64,000 bases of DNA from the NCBI RefSeq assembly GCF_016900875.1, contig NZ_JAFEUM010000002.1, positions 310,001 to 374,000 on the forward strand. Reading direction: 5' to 3'. Position 1 is the first letter of the stretch. Each line of letters opens with the position of its first letter. Shown in pieces: positions 52,171-61,403 of the stretch. This stretch comes from Vibrio ulleungensis (GTDB taxonomy: Bacteria; Pseudomonadota; Gammaproteobacteria; Enterobacterales; Vibrionaceae). The notes beneath the pieces were generated by a model. It did no database searches. It was not told the DNA's origin and saw only the letters and a list, made by a program, of their open reading frames with translations. The position numbers and the translations under genes are program-made.

Positions 52171-53109
52171 TTAACTGCAGCTGTACGACACGTCGTTCGC
52201 GGTGTCGATAGTACGGATCACTTCCCAGTGCTCTTGGTAGGTGATTGGAATAAATTGAGATTCACCGTTACGCTCAAATTCTTCTTTTAGCTTACTTCCA
52301 GACCAATCGAAGGTGAAAAACGACTGCATGATCTTCTCTTGTAGTTCTGGGTGGAGGTTATGAGCCATGCCGTACGCAGTAGTAGGGAACGTCTGTGACT
52401 TGTAGATAGACGTTACGTTCTCGTCATTCACAACATCGCGAGAAAGCATACGATTAAGAACTGAATTAGCAACGGCCGCCGCATCGTAATCGCGGTGAGC
52501 CACGCCTAAGATTGAGTTGTCATGAGCACCAGAGAACGCTGGGGTGAAGTCTTTTTCTGGGTGCATCGCATATTCCGCAGCTAAGATCGCAGATGGCGCT
52601 TTAAAACCCGAATTAGACGTTTGAGACGTAAAGGCTAGATTTTTACCTTTAAGCTCTTCAACACTGTTAATGCCAGAGTCTGGGTGAGTTATGATTTCCA
52701 TCTCATACCCAAATGAGCCATCTTCTGCGGCCATCATAGTAAAGGGTGCAAATCCTGCACAATTTACCGCAAGCGGCGTTGAGCCAGTATTAAACCCAGC
52801 AACATGCAGTCGGCCAGAGCGCATCGCTTCAATTTGTGCCGCGTTACTTTGTACTGGGAAAAAGCGAACATTTTTGCCGGTTGTCTTTTCCATGTGCGCC
52901 AAAAACTCGCTCCACACATCCGCATATACCGCAGGATCTTCAACCGGCGTGTAAGCAAAAATCAATGTAGATGGATCTTGCCACTCACTTTTCTCGGTAG
53001 GGACGTCTGCAACAAGGTTACCAGAACGATCTTCGTAGCGAGCATCCAAAGCAAACACGCTGCATGAAACAGCGATAGACGCTGCGACGAGGGATTTGAT
53101 GAGTTTCAT
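52171..53109 (-). CDS. phnD: Phosphonate/phosphite-type ABC substrate-binding protein
   Basis: A 312-aa periplasmic protein with a signal peptide ([20 protein letters not shown]). [31 protein letters not shown] and [19 protein letters not shown] match the PhnD family; the Ser/Thr-rich loop would bind the phosphonate oxygen atoms. It is the first gene of the operon, with the ATG at 53109 chosen over the longer frame, which would prevent secretion. No catabolic gene follows, so the ligand (phosphonate, phosphite or phosphate) is open. Confidence 0.88.
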   Translation of the reverse strand: MKLIKSLVAASIAVSCSVFALDARYEDRSGNLVADVPTEKSEWQDPSTLIFAYTPVEDPAVYADVWSEFLAHMEKTTGKNVRFFPVQSNAAQIEAMRSGRLHVAGFNTGSTPLAVNCAGFAPFTMMAAEDGSFGYEMEIITHPDSGINSVEELKGKNLAFTSQTSNSGFKAPSAILAAEYAMHPEKDFTPAFSGAHDNSILGVAHRDYDAAAVANSVLNRMLSRDVVNDENVTSIYKSQTFPTTAYGMAHNLHPELQEKIMQSFFTFDWSGSKLKEEFERNGESQFIPITYQEHWEVIRTIDTANDVSYSCS

Positions 53110-53288
53110 TAATGTGTGTCCAGTTAGATTTGTGACGGAGCACACAAAGTAAAGTGAAAGCATGACAGTCACTTTTAACTTAAATGACAGCAAAAAGTCA
53201 CAATGAAACAAAATGTTAATTCAAACACTAACCACAAATTCAAAAAACGGGTCACGACTAAAAAGCCGCAAATAATAGAAATCACTAA

Positions 53289-53346
53289 ATTAGATATTGC
53301 TAATAAAGTAAATACTGTTATTATTCTTGTATTAGATTTCGCTAAT
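53289..53346 (+). promoter_or_regulatory. Paired ATTAG-N6-CTAAT operators before the membrane protein gene
   Basis: Two copies of the same palindrome, ATTAGATATTGCTAAT (53289-53304) and ATTAGATTTCGCTAAT (53331-53346), are spaced by exactly 42 bp, four helical turns. The second ends 26 bp before the ATG at 53373. They have the form of a dimeric repressor's operators. The binding protein is not identified. Confidence 0.6.
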
Positions 53347-53372
53347 ATACTTTGTATGGCAAGGAGCTCATC

Positions 53373-54566
53373 ATGTTAGTTCAAAATGTTAAACACTATT
53401 CCCCACTCTATTTTCTCGCAGCATTAGGTCCAGGTGGTCTGGCTGTCTCGTTTTTTATGTACCTGATGTTTCTCGTTCCACACAAAGGCACTCCGATGGC
53501 TGCAATGGAACATTGGTTGCCCATCGTTGCTCAAGGTGGGATCTCTTCGATTTTAATTCTGCTGGTGCTATCAATAGTTTTGGCTCTGGCGATTCTCCAC
53601 TTCACGCTACTGGGTTGGAACTTCAAGCAGTTTCGTCAGTTCAAGAACAGCGATGACATCAACCAACTTCGTTCAAGTAACGCGGCGGTAACAGAGATGG
53701 CCATGCCATTAACTGTGTCAATGTCTATCAATATGGGTTTTATTCTAGGTTCGCTGTTTGTGCCAAACTTGTGGCAGTTCATCCAACCGGTATTTCCTGT
53801 TGCAACATTAGGGTTTTTAAGCGTAGGCGTATGGGCTTTGACTATTTATGGCCGCTTCCTAACCAATGTCGTTATGGCTGGCAAATTTAATCCCGATGCC
53901 AACACCAACTTTAGTCAACTACTCGCACCCTTTACCTTTTCTATGGTAGCGGTAGGTCTCGCAGCGCCTGGGGCGATGAGTCACAGCACATTAGTCAGTG
54001 GCGTATCACTCACACTTGCGGTTATGTTTGGCGTGCTTGCTGCAGTGACTACCGTTATTTGGCTTATTAATGGATTTTCTCAAATCGTTAAGAATGGGCT
54101 AGACCTTAATGGCTCACCAACACTTTGGATCCTAATCCCAATATTAACGCTGCTTGGCATTACTTACGTTCGCTACACCATGGGTACACACCACAATTTT
54201 GTTGCTCCGCTTATTAACAGCCAATTTATCACGGTGATGGGCGCTATTTTGGGGCTGCAGCTTTTTGTGGGACTGTTTGGGCTTAAAGCGATGAAACGTA
54301 ATAGTTATTTTGCAGAGTTTGTGTCTGGTGACAAAACCAATCCAGCCACATTCGGTCTAGTGTGCCCGGGTGTTGCACTGGTGGTATTTGGGTTCTTTTT
54401 CGTGAACTACGCGCTAATTGGCAATGCTATTATCGTTAAGTACAGCTTAGCTAACTTCATCTTGTTGTTACCGATTCTGGTACTTCAACTTAAAACCACT
54501 GCCGTGATGTTCAAGTTGATGGGAAAAACGGTGTTCAATCTAGAAAAAAACGTGAAAACGGCCTAG
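53373..54566 (+). CDS. Multi-pass membrane protein (TsoY- or TDT/TehA-like)
   Basis: A 397-aa integral membrane protein with about ten hydrophobic segments. LYFLAALGPGGLAVSFFMYL near the N-terminus and TFGLVCPGVALVVFGFFFVNY near the C-terminus are conserved-looking. It resembles TDT-type (TehA/SLAC1) channels in general layout and possibly the TsoY group, in some members of which a position equivalent to the C-terminal Cys is selenocysteine; this latter point is from memory and unverified. Its substrate is unknown. AAGGAG precedes the ATG at 53373. It has its own operator pair and terminator. Confidence 0.7.
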   Translation: MLVQNVKHYSPLYFLAALGPGGLAVSFFMYLMFLVPHKGTPMAAMEHWLPIVAQGGISSILILLVLSIVLALAILHFTLLGWNFKQFRQFKNSDDINQLRSSNAAVTEMAMPLTVSMSINMGFILGSLFVPNLWQFIQPVFPVATLGFLSVGVWALTIYGRFLTNVVMAGKFNPDANTNFSQLLAPFTFSMVAVGLAAPGAMSHSTLVSGVSLTLAVMFGVLAAVTTVIWLINGFSQIVKNGLDLNGSPTLWILIPILTLLGITYVRYTMGTHHNFVAPLINSQFITVMGAILGLQLFVGLFGLKAMKRNSYFAEFVSGDKTNPATFGLVCPGVALVVFGFFFVNYALIGNAIIVKYSLANFILLLPILVLQLKTTAVMFKLMGKTVFNLEKNVKTA

Positions 54567-54586
54567 AAAAGAGAACCCAACAACCC

Positions 54587-54614
54587 AAAAAAGCGAGCAT
54601 TGCTCGCTTTTTTT
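54587..54614 (+). terminator. Rho-independent terminator, convergent genes
   Basis: AAAAAAGCGAGC-ATT-GCTCGCTTTTTTT: a 6-bp GC-rich stem extended by A/T pairs and a T-run. It lies between the membrane protein gene and the SGNH hydrolase gene. Confidence 0.88.
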
Positions 54615-54621
54615 ATACTCG

Positions 54622-55251
54622 TTAGTCAGCAGGAATCAAGGTTGGAACCAACGAAGATAGGTGTTTTGCCAACGTCGCATGTTGATCTACTGGCCAATGA
54701 ATCCCCTCTTTATCGCATGGCCGAATCAGCTTTGATGCATCCAAGAAGTGACAATTAAGTTCGTCTGCTCGCAGCGCATAATAGTGTGCCAACTGTTTCG
54801 ATTTCTCCTCTGCGCCGTCGAAACCTTCTTGACCATTGCCTACTTCTAGAACGTGTGGCGGTGATATCAATAACACCTCTGGCGGCTTTTCCATAAACCC
54901 ATGGTGAAACTGTTGAACAACCTGAACCAAACGAGCAGCACCTTTCGATATGTCACTCGCTGCCACGTTATATCGAGACTTAAGATCATTGGTTCCCAAC
55001 AGAATGATCACCAGATCTGGGTGATGGCTTTCGAGACAAGGCAGTAAATAGTCAAGCCCCTTCTTGCCAATTTCAAACGGGTCTTCGAATACCGTGGTTC
55101 GGCTATTTTGACCCTCTTCTATAATGCGATAGCGCCCTTCCAGCGCATTTTGCAATCGCATAGTCCAGCGCTCTGTTTCATTGTAACGTCGCTGTAAGTC
55201 CGGGGCGTATCCCCAGGTATTTGAATCACCAAAACACAGTACCGTTTTCAT
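54622..55251 (-). CDS. SGNH/GDSL-family hydrolase (arylesterase type)
   Basis: A 209-aa cytosolic SGNH hydrolase. Block I MKTVLCFGDSNTWGY contains the nucleophile Ser, block III LLGTNDLKSRY the Asn, and block V IHWPVDQHATL the Asp/His pair. It would cleave esters of short acyl or aryl groups. The ATG at 55251 was preferred over a TTG seven codons upstream. It may form a loose unit with the upstream aspartoacylase-like gene (65-bp gap). Confidence 0.85.
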   Translation of the reverse strand: MKTVLCFGDSNTWGYAPDLQRRYNETERWTMRLQNALEGRYRIIEEGQNSRTTVFEDPFEIGKKGLDYLLPCLESHHPDLVIILLGTNDLKSRYNVAASDISKGAARLVQVVQQFHHGFMEKPPEVLLISPPHVLEVGNGQEGFDGAEEKSKQLAHYYALRADELNCHFLDASKLIRPCDKEGIHWPVDQHATLAKHLSSLVPTLIPAD

Positions 55252-55316
55252 GGTTGGTTTATTCCTAGTCAATTATTAACGTAATAAAGGGTTTAAGTAG
55301 ATAGGCCAACATCCGT

Positions 55317-56315
55317 TTAGCTTATTAAGCGAACCACCAAAGACCCAGGGGCTCTGACCGACTCAACGTTATGACTGATCACAACACCATCACCGGGCGA
55401 ATAGTATTCGTCGATAATATCGCCAAAACTGTTGTATTGCGTAGCGATGTGCTCACCTTGGCGCACCTTTTCGAGCAAATTGACGTGACAAAGGACAAAG
55501 CCACCTTGCTTCGCTCGCACACTGGTTATGATATCCCCTTCGACGCAGGGTAAGGTTTGCGTTTTTACCTCACCTTCAATCAACTGATAAGCTCGCAAAA
55601 TATTCAGCAGACCTTCTACCGCTCTATCTACCATGGTGAGGTCGGTATACCGGCCTACGCCAATTTCTAGAGTTACTGAAGGAATACCTGCTCGGTTGTA
55701 GGCGGTTTCTAAAATTCCAGGATCGCCTGGGTCATTAAGGATCACATCAGGATTAATCAGACGAGCCATGATCAGTGCATCGTCTAACCGATAATCGGCA
55801 AACGCATACAGTGGATACGCCGAGCCCGAAGTTTGTGAATGCAGGTCAATCGCTAAGTCCGCATTAGGTTTAAGTAGATGGGTCCAAAGGCTGTGCGCGT
55901 AACGATGCGCATCGTCACCGTCTTCTTGTCCTGGGAAGACTCGATTTAAATTGGTCGATGAGCTATCTGGCGCTGCTGAGTGAAAATCCCGACTGTGCCG
56001 AGCAATACCAGAAAGGTTAATAGCGGGAACAATAGTCACGACCCCAGCCACCATTTTACTGACTAGCTCGCGTGCCAGTTTTTGCGCGGTCAAAATCCCG
56101 TTCTGCTCATCACCATGAATGCCTGCTGTGATCATGATTTTTCGACCTGGCTTTTTTCCTTTAAATACACGCACAGGCAATGTTTGTGGGTGGCCAATCG
56201 CGTCTGTCGCTACGGCAAACCAAAACTTGTGCTCTCCAGCATCAAGCGCATCCACGTCCAGCGCTTGCAATGTGGGATACATAGGAACGATGCTTTGGTT
56301 TAGCGATGTTGTCAT
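55317..56315 (-). CDS. Succinylglutamate desuccinylase/aspartoacylase-family deacylase (second)
   Basis: A 332-aa zinc hydrolase. Ligands: TAGIHGDEQNGILTA (His, Glu) and LAIDLHSQTSGSAYP (His); NLNRVFPGQEDG carries the conserved Asn-Arg. The C-terminal part (about 245-332) is the beta domain typical of the family. GGAG lies 6 nt upstream of the ATG. It is a distant paralogue of the gene next to rimK; the substrate is unknown, likely an N-acyl amino acid. Confidence 0.82.
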   Translation of the reverse strand: MTTSLNQSIVPMYPTLQALDVDALDAGEHKFWFAVATDAIGHPQTLPVRVFKGKKPGRKIMITAGIHGDEQNGILTAQKLARELVSKMVAGVVTIVPAINLSGIARHSRDFHSAAPDSSSTNLNRVFPGQEDGDDAHRYAHSLWTHLLKPNADLAIDLHSQTSGSAYPLYAFADYRLDDALIMARLINPDVILNDPGDPGILETAYNRAGIPSVTLEIGVGRYTDLTMVDRAVEGLLNILRAYQLIEGEVKTQTLPCVEGDIITSVRAKQGGFVLCHVNLLEKVRQGEHIATQYNSFGDIIDEYYSPGDGVVISHNVESVRAPGSLVVRLIS

Positions 56316-56492
56316 GATAACTCCAAGAGGTTGACGAGGTGACGATAAGGGTTAGCGGCTAAATAACCATACAGCAATGTATATAACATATTGAGCCACA
56401 TAAACAAAAACCGCAGCCTATTAGCCGCGGTTTTCAATCTATCGTAATGAGAACCGTCAAGTAGTGGCGCAGCTAAACGATCCTGGTGAGGG

Positions 56493-57842
56493 TTACCTCA
56501 TTTCAAACAACTCTTGATGAAACGCGTCTTTCGCAATACCTGACTCTACAAGAGCCGACTTAATTGTCTTGCCAAACTGAGTGGGCCCACAGAACCAATA
56601 GTCTGCGCGTCGCCAATGGGCAACCCGTTGTTTTATGATCTCAGCATTTAATTGACCATCTCTGTCTTCGATATAGATATACAGTTTCACATTGGCGTTT
56701 TTTGCTGCGCGATTGACGTACTCGATCATAGGAACATCCATCTCTTTAACGCAATAGAACAAGGTGGCCGGTTGTTCAAAGCGTTTTGTCATCGCTAAGT
56801 ATTTCATTCTGGCTAAAAACGGCGTGATGCCAATACCACCAGCAATCCAAACCTGCTCATCTTTCTGACTCGCGAAGTCAAACTCTCCATACGGTCCTTC
56901 AACGGATACCTCTGCTCCCTTTGATATTGAATGCACGATCTGCTGGGTATGATCGCCTAGAGCTTTCACTATAAACGACGCACGATTGTCGTCTTCCCAA
57001 GCCGATGAAAGGGTAAATGGGTGCGCTTCTTTAGTGTCATTAAATCGCACGAACGCAAACTGCCCTGCTCGGTGACCTGGCCAACGACCGTCTAGTGTGA
57101 CTTCTATTTTAACTTGTTGAGTGTTATCGAAACGAGTCACTTTATCGACGGTTGCTTGATGTCGGTTTCGCCCGCCTATTGCACCAAACAAACTTAACAG
57201 AGCAGAAACGGTCCCACCGATTAACAATATCGCGGTGAACCACCCGATTGGCTGCAACCAATACGATGTTTTCACCAGAATCAGCGCATGAAACACTAAG
57301 GCCAAATAGACCACTGAAAACACTCGGTGGAAATTAAAACTGCGGTTATATGCCACGCGTTTGATTAGCGCCAGCGCTATTAGTATCACGGTAATATAAA
57401 AAGCCCACTCACCGACAGTTTCGGCGAGGCTTCGCTGACTTCTCAACCAAGTCGCTAGTGCATCTAACTCTTGGCCGCCCGCTCCGCGCGGACCTCTTCC
57501 TCCCCGAGCGCCACCTTCCAATAGTCCCAGAGAAAATGCCCACTTTGGACCAACTGCAAACAGGAAATGAGTCACTGACGTCACTAATGCCGTGATACCA
57601 AGCCACTTATGAAGTCTATAGCCTTTATCTAAACCATTAATCATAGGTTCAATAAACTTGGGGCGCACCGCCAAAATCATCGCTACGCTCATCACCGCTA
57701 TCGACATAAATCCAGTGTAATCAACCATAAACCCACGCAAACTCATAAACGTGGCAGAGTAAGTAGAGAAATCTGCGGCAAGCATCCATGCTGCTGAGAC
57801 AATCCCAATGAGAAGCAAATAAGTCAGTTTGATATTTTTCAC
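56493..57842 (-). CDS. Ferric reductase-like transmembrane flavocytochrome
   Basis: A 449-aa membrane oxidoreductase. About six helices with His ligands (LHKWLGITALVTSVTHFLF; FHRVFSVVYLALVFHALIL) form the ferric-reductase haem domain; then comes a FAD-binding barrel (GQFAFVRF; HPFTLSS) and a NAD-binding part (WIAGGIGITPFLARM; YWFCGPTQFGK). Electrons would flow from NAD(P)H through FAD to haem and out. A Gly/Arg-rich loop (GGARGGRGPRGAGG) sits between helices. The GTG at 57842 with AAGGA upstream was selected; another GTG at 57887 is possible. Confidence 0.82.
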   Translation of the reverse strand: MKNIKLTYLLLIGIVSAAWMLAADFSTYSATFMSLRGFMVDYTGFMSIAVMSVAMILAVRPKFIEPMINGLDKGYRLHKWLGITALVTSVTHFLFAVGPKWAFSLGLLEGGARGGRGPRGAGGQELDALATWLRSQRSLAETVGEWAFYITVILIALALIKRVAYNRSFNFHRVFSVVYLALVFHALILVKTSYWLQPIGWFTAILLIGGTVSALLSLFGAIGGRNRHQATVDKVTRFDNTQQVKIEVTLDGRWPGHRAGQFAFVRFNDTKEAHPFTLSSAWEDDNRASFIVKALGDHTQQIVHSISKGAEVSVEGPYGEFDFASQKDEQVWIAGGIGITPFLARMKYLAMTKRFEQPATLFYCVKEMDVPMIEYVNRAAKNANVKLYIYIEDRDGQLNAEIIKQRVAHWRRADYWFCGPTQFGKTIKSALVESGIAKDAFHQELFEMR

Positions 57843-58072
57843 GCGGTTTCCTTTTCGCCTGTAAGCCAGAACGCTAGCTATTTTCACTAGGCTCCAACTA
57901 TAATATCCATGACTTATGTGGGCCCTTTGTTTTACCCATCTTTTCAGTAATTTACATTGCTTTACCTAGCAATTGACCACGATCAATTTACCAGTGAACT
58001 GCCCTCGCAGTTCACTGGTACCGCGCAAACCTCTCGCTACGAATGATACCAACCATTAAGCGGTAAGCATGA

Positions 58073-58981
58073 TTAATTCTTGGAAGATAGCCATTGAGAA
58101 TGCAGTTGCTGACTGTTGCCTAAATAGTCTATAAACCAGCTCAATAGCTTGTGGTTAGGGTCTCTTTTCCAAACTAGGCAGCAGTGGCTGTCTGGCTGTT
58201 TTGCGGGGATCTCTTTTGCAATCAACACGCCTTCCTCTAGCATAGGTTTAGCGATGTGTTTAGGTAAATAACCAACGCCACCTCCGCTGCGAATCATAGA
58301 GATTGCGCTGTGCCAATTGGGTAACAACAAACGTCGCTGCTGAGGATAGTTTCCCATGTGCCTTTTAGGCAGTTGTGTTGAAGTGTCATCAAGGCAAATA
58401 AATGGATATTGCGAGAGTTGATCCTCTGTCAGATAGGTCACTTGCGAAAGAGGATGAGTGTTGGCCACTACAAACTGCCATTCCAAATGCCCCATATCTT
58501 TAACTTCAAAGTCACCGTTGACTGGAATCGACGACGTAGCACCTATGACCACATCCGTTCGGCCTTGAGATATAGCCTCCCACGAGCCGTTATACACTTC
58601 CATGTTGATCTGTAGCTCTGCGTGTTCGAAAGTGCGATAGAAATCGTCTACCATGGGTTGCAAACGATCAAGCTTAACCACATTATCCAAAGTCACTCTT
58701 AGCCGTGACTGCCAACCTAAAGCGGCGCGCTGAGTTTGTACCGTCGCTTGTTCCATTTTTAACAGCAATGACCGCGCTTCTTCGATAAATATTTGGCCAG
58801 CAGGAGTCAGTTCGACTCGCCTAGGAAGCCGTTTAAATAACACGACATCCAACTCTTGTTCCACCTGTCGTACCGAGTAGCTAATGGCCGATGGGACTTT
58901 ATGCAACACCTCAGCTGCAGCCGTAAAACTTTCCAACCGCGCAACGGTGACCAACATTTCTAAAGAAGACCTTGAAAACAT
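58073..58981 (-). CDS. punR: LysR-family regulator PunR (YdhB-like)
   Basis: A 302-aa LTTR: HTH FTAAAEVLHKVPSAISYSVR, then LFKRLPRRVELTPAGQIF. The combination of this HTH and a divergent PunC-like MFS gene identifies PunR, the activator of purine nucleoside transport in E. coli. GGGTG precedes the ATG. It probably binds the palindromes in the 170-bp gap and responds to a purine ribonucleoside. Adenosine and inosine uptake would feed the purine locus in this window. Confidence 0.84.
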   Translation of the reverse strand: MFSRSSLEMLVTVARLESFTAAAEVLHKVPSAISYSVRQVEQELDVVLFKRLPRRVELTPAGQIFIEEARSLLLKMEQATVQTQRAALGWQSRLRVTLDNVVKLDRLQPMVDDFYRTFEHAELQINMEVYNGSWEAISQGRTDVVIGATSSIPVNGDFEVKDMGHLEWQFVVANTHPLSQVTYLTEDQLSQYPFICLDDTSTQLPKRHMGNYPQQRRLLLPNWHSAISMIRSGGGVGYLPKHIAKPMLEEGVLIAKEIPAKQPDSHCCLVWKRDPNHKLLSWFIDYLGNSQQLHSQWLSSKN

Positions 58982-59011
58982 GTACTTACACCCTTTTAAC
59001 GCTATGCATTC

Positions 59012-59038
59012 TTATCAATCAAATAATTTGATTGATAA
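59012..59038. promoter_or_regulatory. Perfect 27-bp palindrome between punR and punC
   Basis: The arms TTATCAATCAAAT and ATTTGATTGATAA (13 bp each) flank a single A. Such a perfect dyad in an LTTR-divergent gap is the likely primary PunR site. It lies 31 bp upstream of the punR start. Confidence 0.75.
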
Positions 59039-59126
59039 CCACAAAGATTATCGCTTAATTGTACGCTCTAATACCCATAAAATCCCTGCTAACTGCGATG
59101 TAAGTCGCTAAACACTAAATATTTAC

Positions 59127-59143
59127 AATCAAATAATTTAAAT
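59127..59143. promoter_or_regulatory. Second, degenerate copy of the punR-punC palindrome core
   Basis: AATCAAATAATTTAAAT repeats the core of the 59012-59038 palindrome with two changes in its right half. The two centres are 110 bp apart. It ends 8 bp before the punC ATG, so binding there would hinder translation start or transcription; it may serve repression or DNA looping. Confidence 0.55.
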
Positions 59144-59151
59144 GAGATAGC

Positions 59152-60333
59152 ATGACAGTATCTAAGTACCAAATTTTTTACCTTTCCGCATTGTCTATGC
59201 TGGGTTTTGTCGCAACCGATATGTACTTGCCTGCGTTTGATGCGATGCAAACGTCTTTGGCTACTGGTCCGCAACAAATGGCGCTATCACTAACCGTTTT
59301 CTTAGCCGGCTTGGGTATAGGTCAGATCGTCTGGGGTATGTTGTCCGATAAATATGGTGATCGAAACTCATTGATTATGGGATTGCTCATCTTTACGGCA
59401 GCTTCATTTGGGCTGACTCAAAGCACTGAAGTGTCTCAACTTTTAGGATTTCGCTTTGTTCAGGCTGTAGGGGTATGTGCACCTGCTGTAATTTGGCAAG
59501 CAATGGTTATTCGTCGCTACCCTGAAAAAACGAGCCAGCAATTGCTCGCAACCATTATGCCGCTTGTCGCTCTTTCTCCGGCACTTGCTCCTCAGCTAGG
59601 TGTATTGCTTCTAAGCACATTCGGTTGGGAAAGTATCTTTACTGCACTAACCGTTATTGGTGGCTTGCTTATCGTCGCATCGTTCGCGCAGCCAGCAACG
59701 AAAGTTACAGCAAAACAAAGCAGCTTTATCCAAGATGTTGGAAATCTCGTTAAGTCAAAAGTCTATATGGGAAACATTACGATCTATGCGTTTGCATCGG
59801 CGGTGTTTTTTGCCTACCTCACCGGTATGCCAGAAATCATGAATAAACTGGGTTACTCGCCAAAAGATATTGGGTTAAGTTTTGTACCACAAACTATTGC
59901 CTTTATTATCGGTGGTTTTTTAGGTAAAAAATGCACGCCAAAATTTGGCTCGGACAAAACGCTATTTGCTTTACTGATCGTATTTACTGTAGCGACCTCG
60001 TTAGTCGGCATATTCTCTCAGACCACGATGACCACAATTTGGCCGTTGCTAATACCATTCTGCTTTGTTGCTATGGTCAATGGTGCGCTTTACCCAATCG
60101 TTGTGAGTAAAGCATTAAGCAGTGCAAAAGAAAGCCCAGCCACTGCTGCGGGATTCCAAAATAGCTTCCAAATAGCCATCAGTAGTTTAGCCAGTGCGTT
60201 AGTTGCCGCCTTTGCGTATAACGCGTTAGAAGTCACTGGTGCGGTGATCATGCTGTGTACATTAGGCTTATGGTCAGGTTACCTACTTGCTACAAAAGCG
60301 ACGAAAAGTATCCCTGAGACTGAGCTTGCATAA
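59152..60333 (+). CDS. punC: Purine nucleoside MFS transporter PunC (YdhC-like)
   Basis: A 393-aa twelve-helix major facilitator of the Bcr/CflA group. YLSALSMLGFVATDMYLPAF, FRFVQAVGVCAPAVIWQAMV and LGYSPKDIGLSFVPQTIAF match E. coli PunC (YdhC), which imports purine nucleosides such as adenosine and inosine. The A-loop GMLSDKYGDRNSL is intact. It is divergent from punR. GAGAT lies 6 nt before the ATG. Confidence 0.87.
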   Translation: MTVSKYQIFYLSALSMLGFVATDMYLPAFDAMQTSLATGPQQMALSLTVFLAGLGIGQIVWGMLSDKYGDRNSLIMGLLIFTAASFGLTQSTEVSQLLGFRFVQAVGVCAPAVIWQAMVIRRYPEKTSQQLLATIMPLVALSPALAPQLGVLLLSTFGWESIFTALTVIGGLLIVASFAQPATKVTAKQSSFIQDVGNLVKSKVYMGNITIYAFASAVFFAYLTGMPEIMNKLGYSPKDIGLSFVPQTIAFIIGGFLGKKCTPKFGSDKTLFALLIVFTVATSLVGIFSQTTMTTIWPLLIPFCFVAMVNGALYPIVVSKALSSAKESPATAAGFQNSFQIAISSLASALVAAFAYNALEVTGAVIMLCTLGLWSGYLLATKATKSIPETELA

Positions 60334-61403
60334 TTAGACGTAACCGACACAAGTCATTGGCATACAATCTATTGCCATGGCTTGTGTTGTTCCCTCAAGC
60401 GAAATCCAATAAGCGGGTGGTCAATAAATGGTGATACATCGAATCGCCAATAGCAAGCTACTAACTCATCAACTCTTTGCGTAGCTAACACTCTAAAGCC
60501 TCCTCACTGCCTCAAAAAAAGAATCGACTAAAATTGGCGAGGTGATTTAGTCTATTAAGAAGCACATGAAGATTGCGACGACAAACGCATAAGTGGCAAA
60601 TTTCAGTCACGCTGAGTTTTTTCTACAAGTCGCTGCGAGTTCACTCCTACTGCCTATTACACAGTGCTCTTGACGTTTAGACATGATGCAATCACGCACT
60701 GTATCGCGATCAAAACACATTCATTGACTGACCCAATTATTATCGCTTTTGCAGCGCAGCAACTGCACCATCTCACAAACCAAACCTATTTAATTTCAAT
60801 TCACGTAGATAGATTAGCGTTACTTTGCTCCATTTCTCTTAAAACCTGACTTTTTAATAATGATTTAGCACATCACGCTCTGTTTTTTCGCCAATTCGCT
60901 TGTCAGTCCCAAATACAACTAAACTCATATACCCGTTTAAAATATAGTCACAACTACTTATATGTGATTGGTTTCTAGTAAAAACCCTAAGATCTTTCAC
61001 CAAATTTAATTGCATGCAGTCATGACACCACATAAAAACATATGAGTAACTGTAAATAAATGTGTGATAAACCTGTAGCTTAAACACTTTTACTAATTAA
61101 ACTGTTAATAAAATTAACTTAATCAGTGACCACACTCACAATAAACCTTCCGCAAGTACTAAAAACAACCCTTAAGCTCATATAAATTACACAAACAATC
61201 CGATATCGTTGTTTTGTGATCGATATTGTCGCTAAAACTCCAAATCATCCCTATAGTGGTCGCAATTGCGAGACAGACTGAGCATTTTCTAACAGTCGCC
61301 ATTTAAAAATAACTCGCAATATTAATTTGGCCGTTCAAACTTTCAACACTTTATAAGCGAACAATTGAGCCAAATAACTATAATAATATTTGGAGTATCC
61401 TAC
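60334..61403. other. Long intergenic region between punC and the first porin gene
   Basis: About 1.07 kb, AT-rich. It starts with a long imperfect hairpin (arms 60347-60362 and 60373-60387) that may terminate punC. Two short open frames (60664-60849 and the minus-strand 60854-61087) have no ribosome site or recognisable motif and were not called. Towards the end lies a CRP-like site. Undetected small RNA is possible. Confidence 0.5.
61125..61140 (+). promoter_or_regulatory. CRP-like site upstream of the porin gene
   Basis: AGTGA-CCACAC-TCACA matches the CRP core TGTGA-N6-TCACA at 9 of 10 positions. It lies 264 bp before the porin ATG, a little far for class I activation unless the start site is upstream. 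Carbon-source control of LamB-type porins by CRP is well known. Confidence 0.5.

Noticed and set aside
59012..59038. Intrinsic terminator between punR and punC
   Set aside because: The palindrome is in a divergent promoter region, so a terminator makes no sense; it was kept as an operator.
60942..60967. CRP site with TCACA and TGTGA
   Set aside because: The half-sites are in the reverse order (TCACA first) with wrong spacing, which does not fit the CRP consensus.
60664..61087. Short open frames of 61 and 77 codons in the punC-porin gap
   Set aside because: No ribosome site and no recognised motif in AT-rich sequence.
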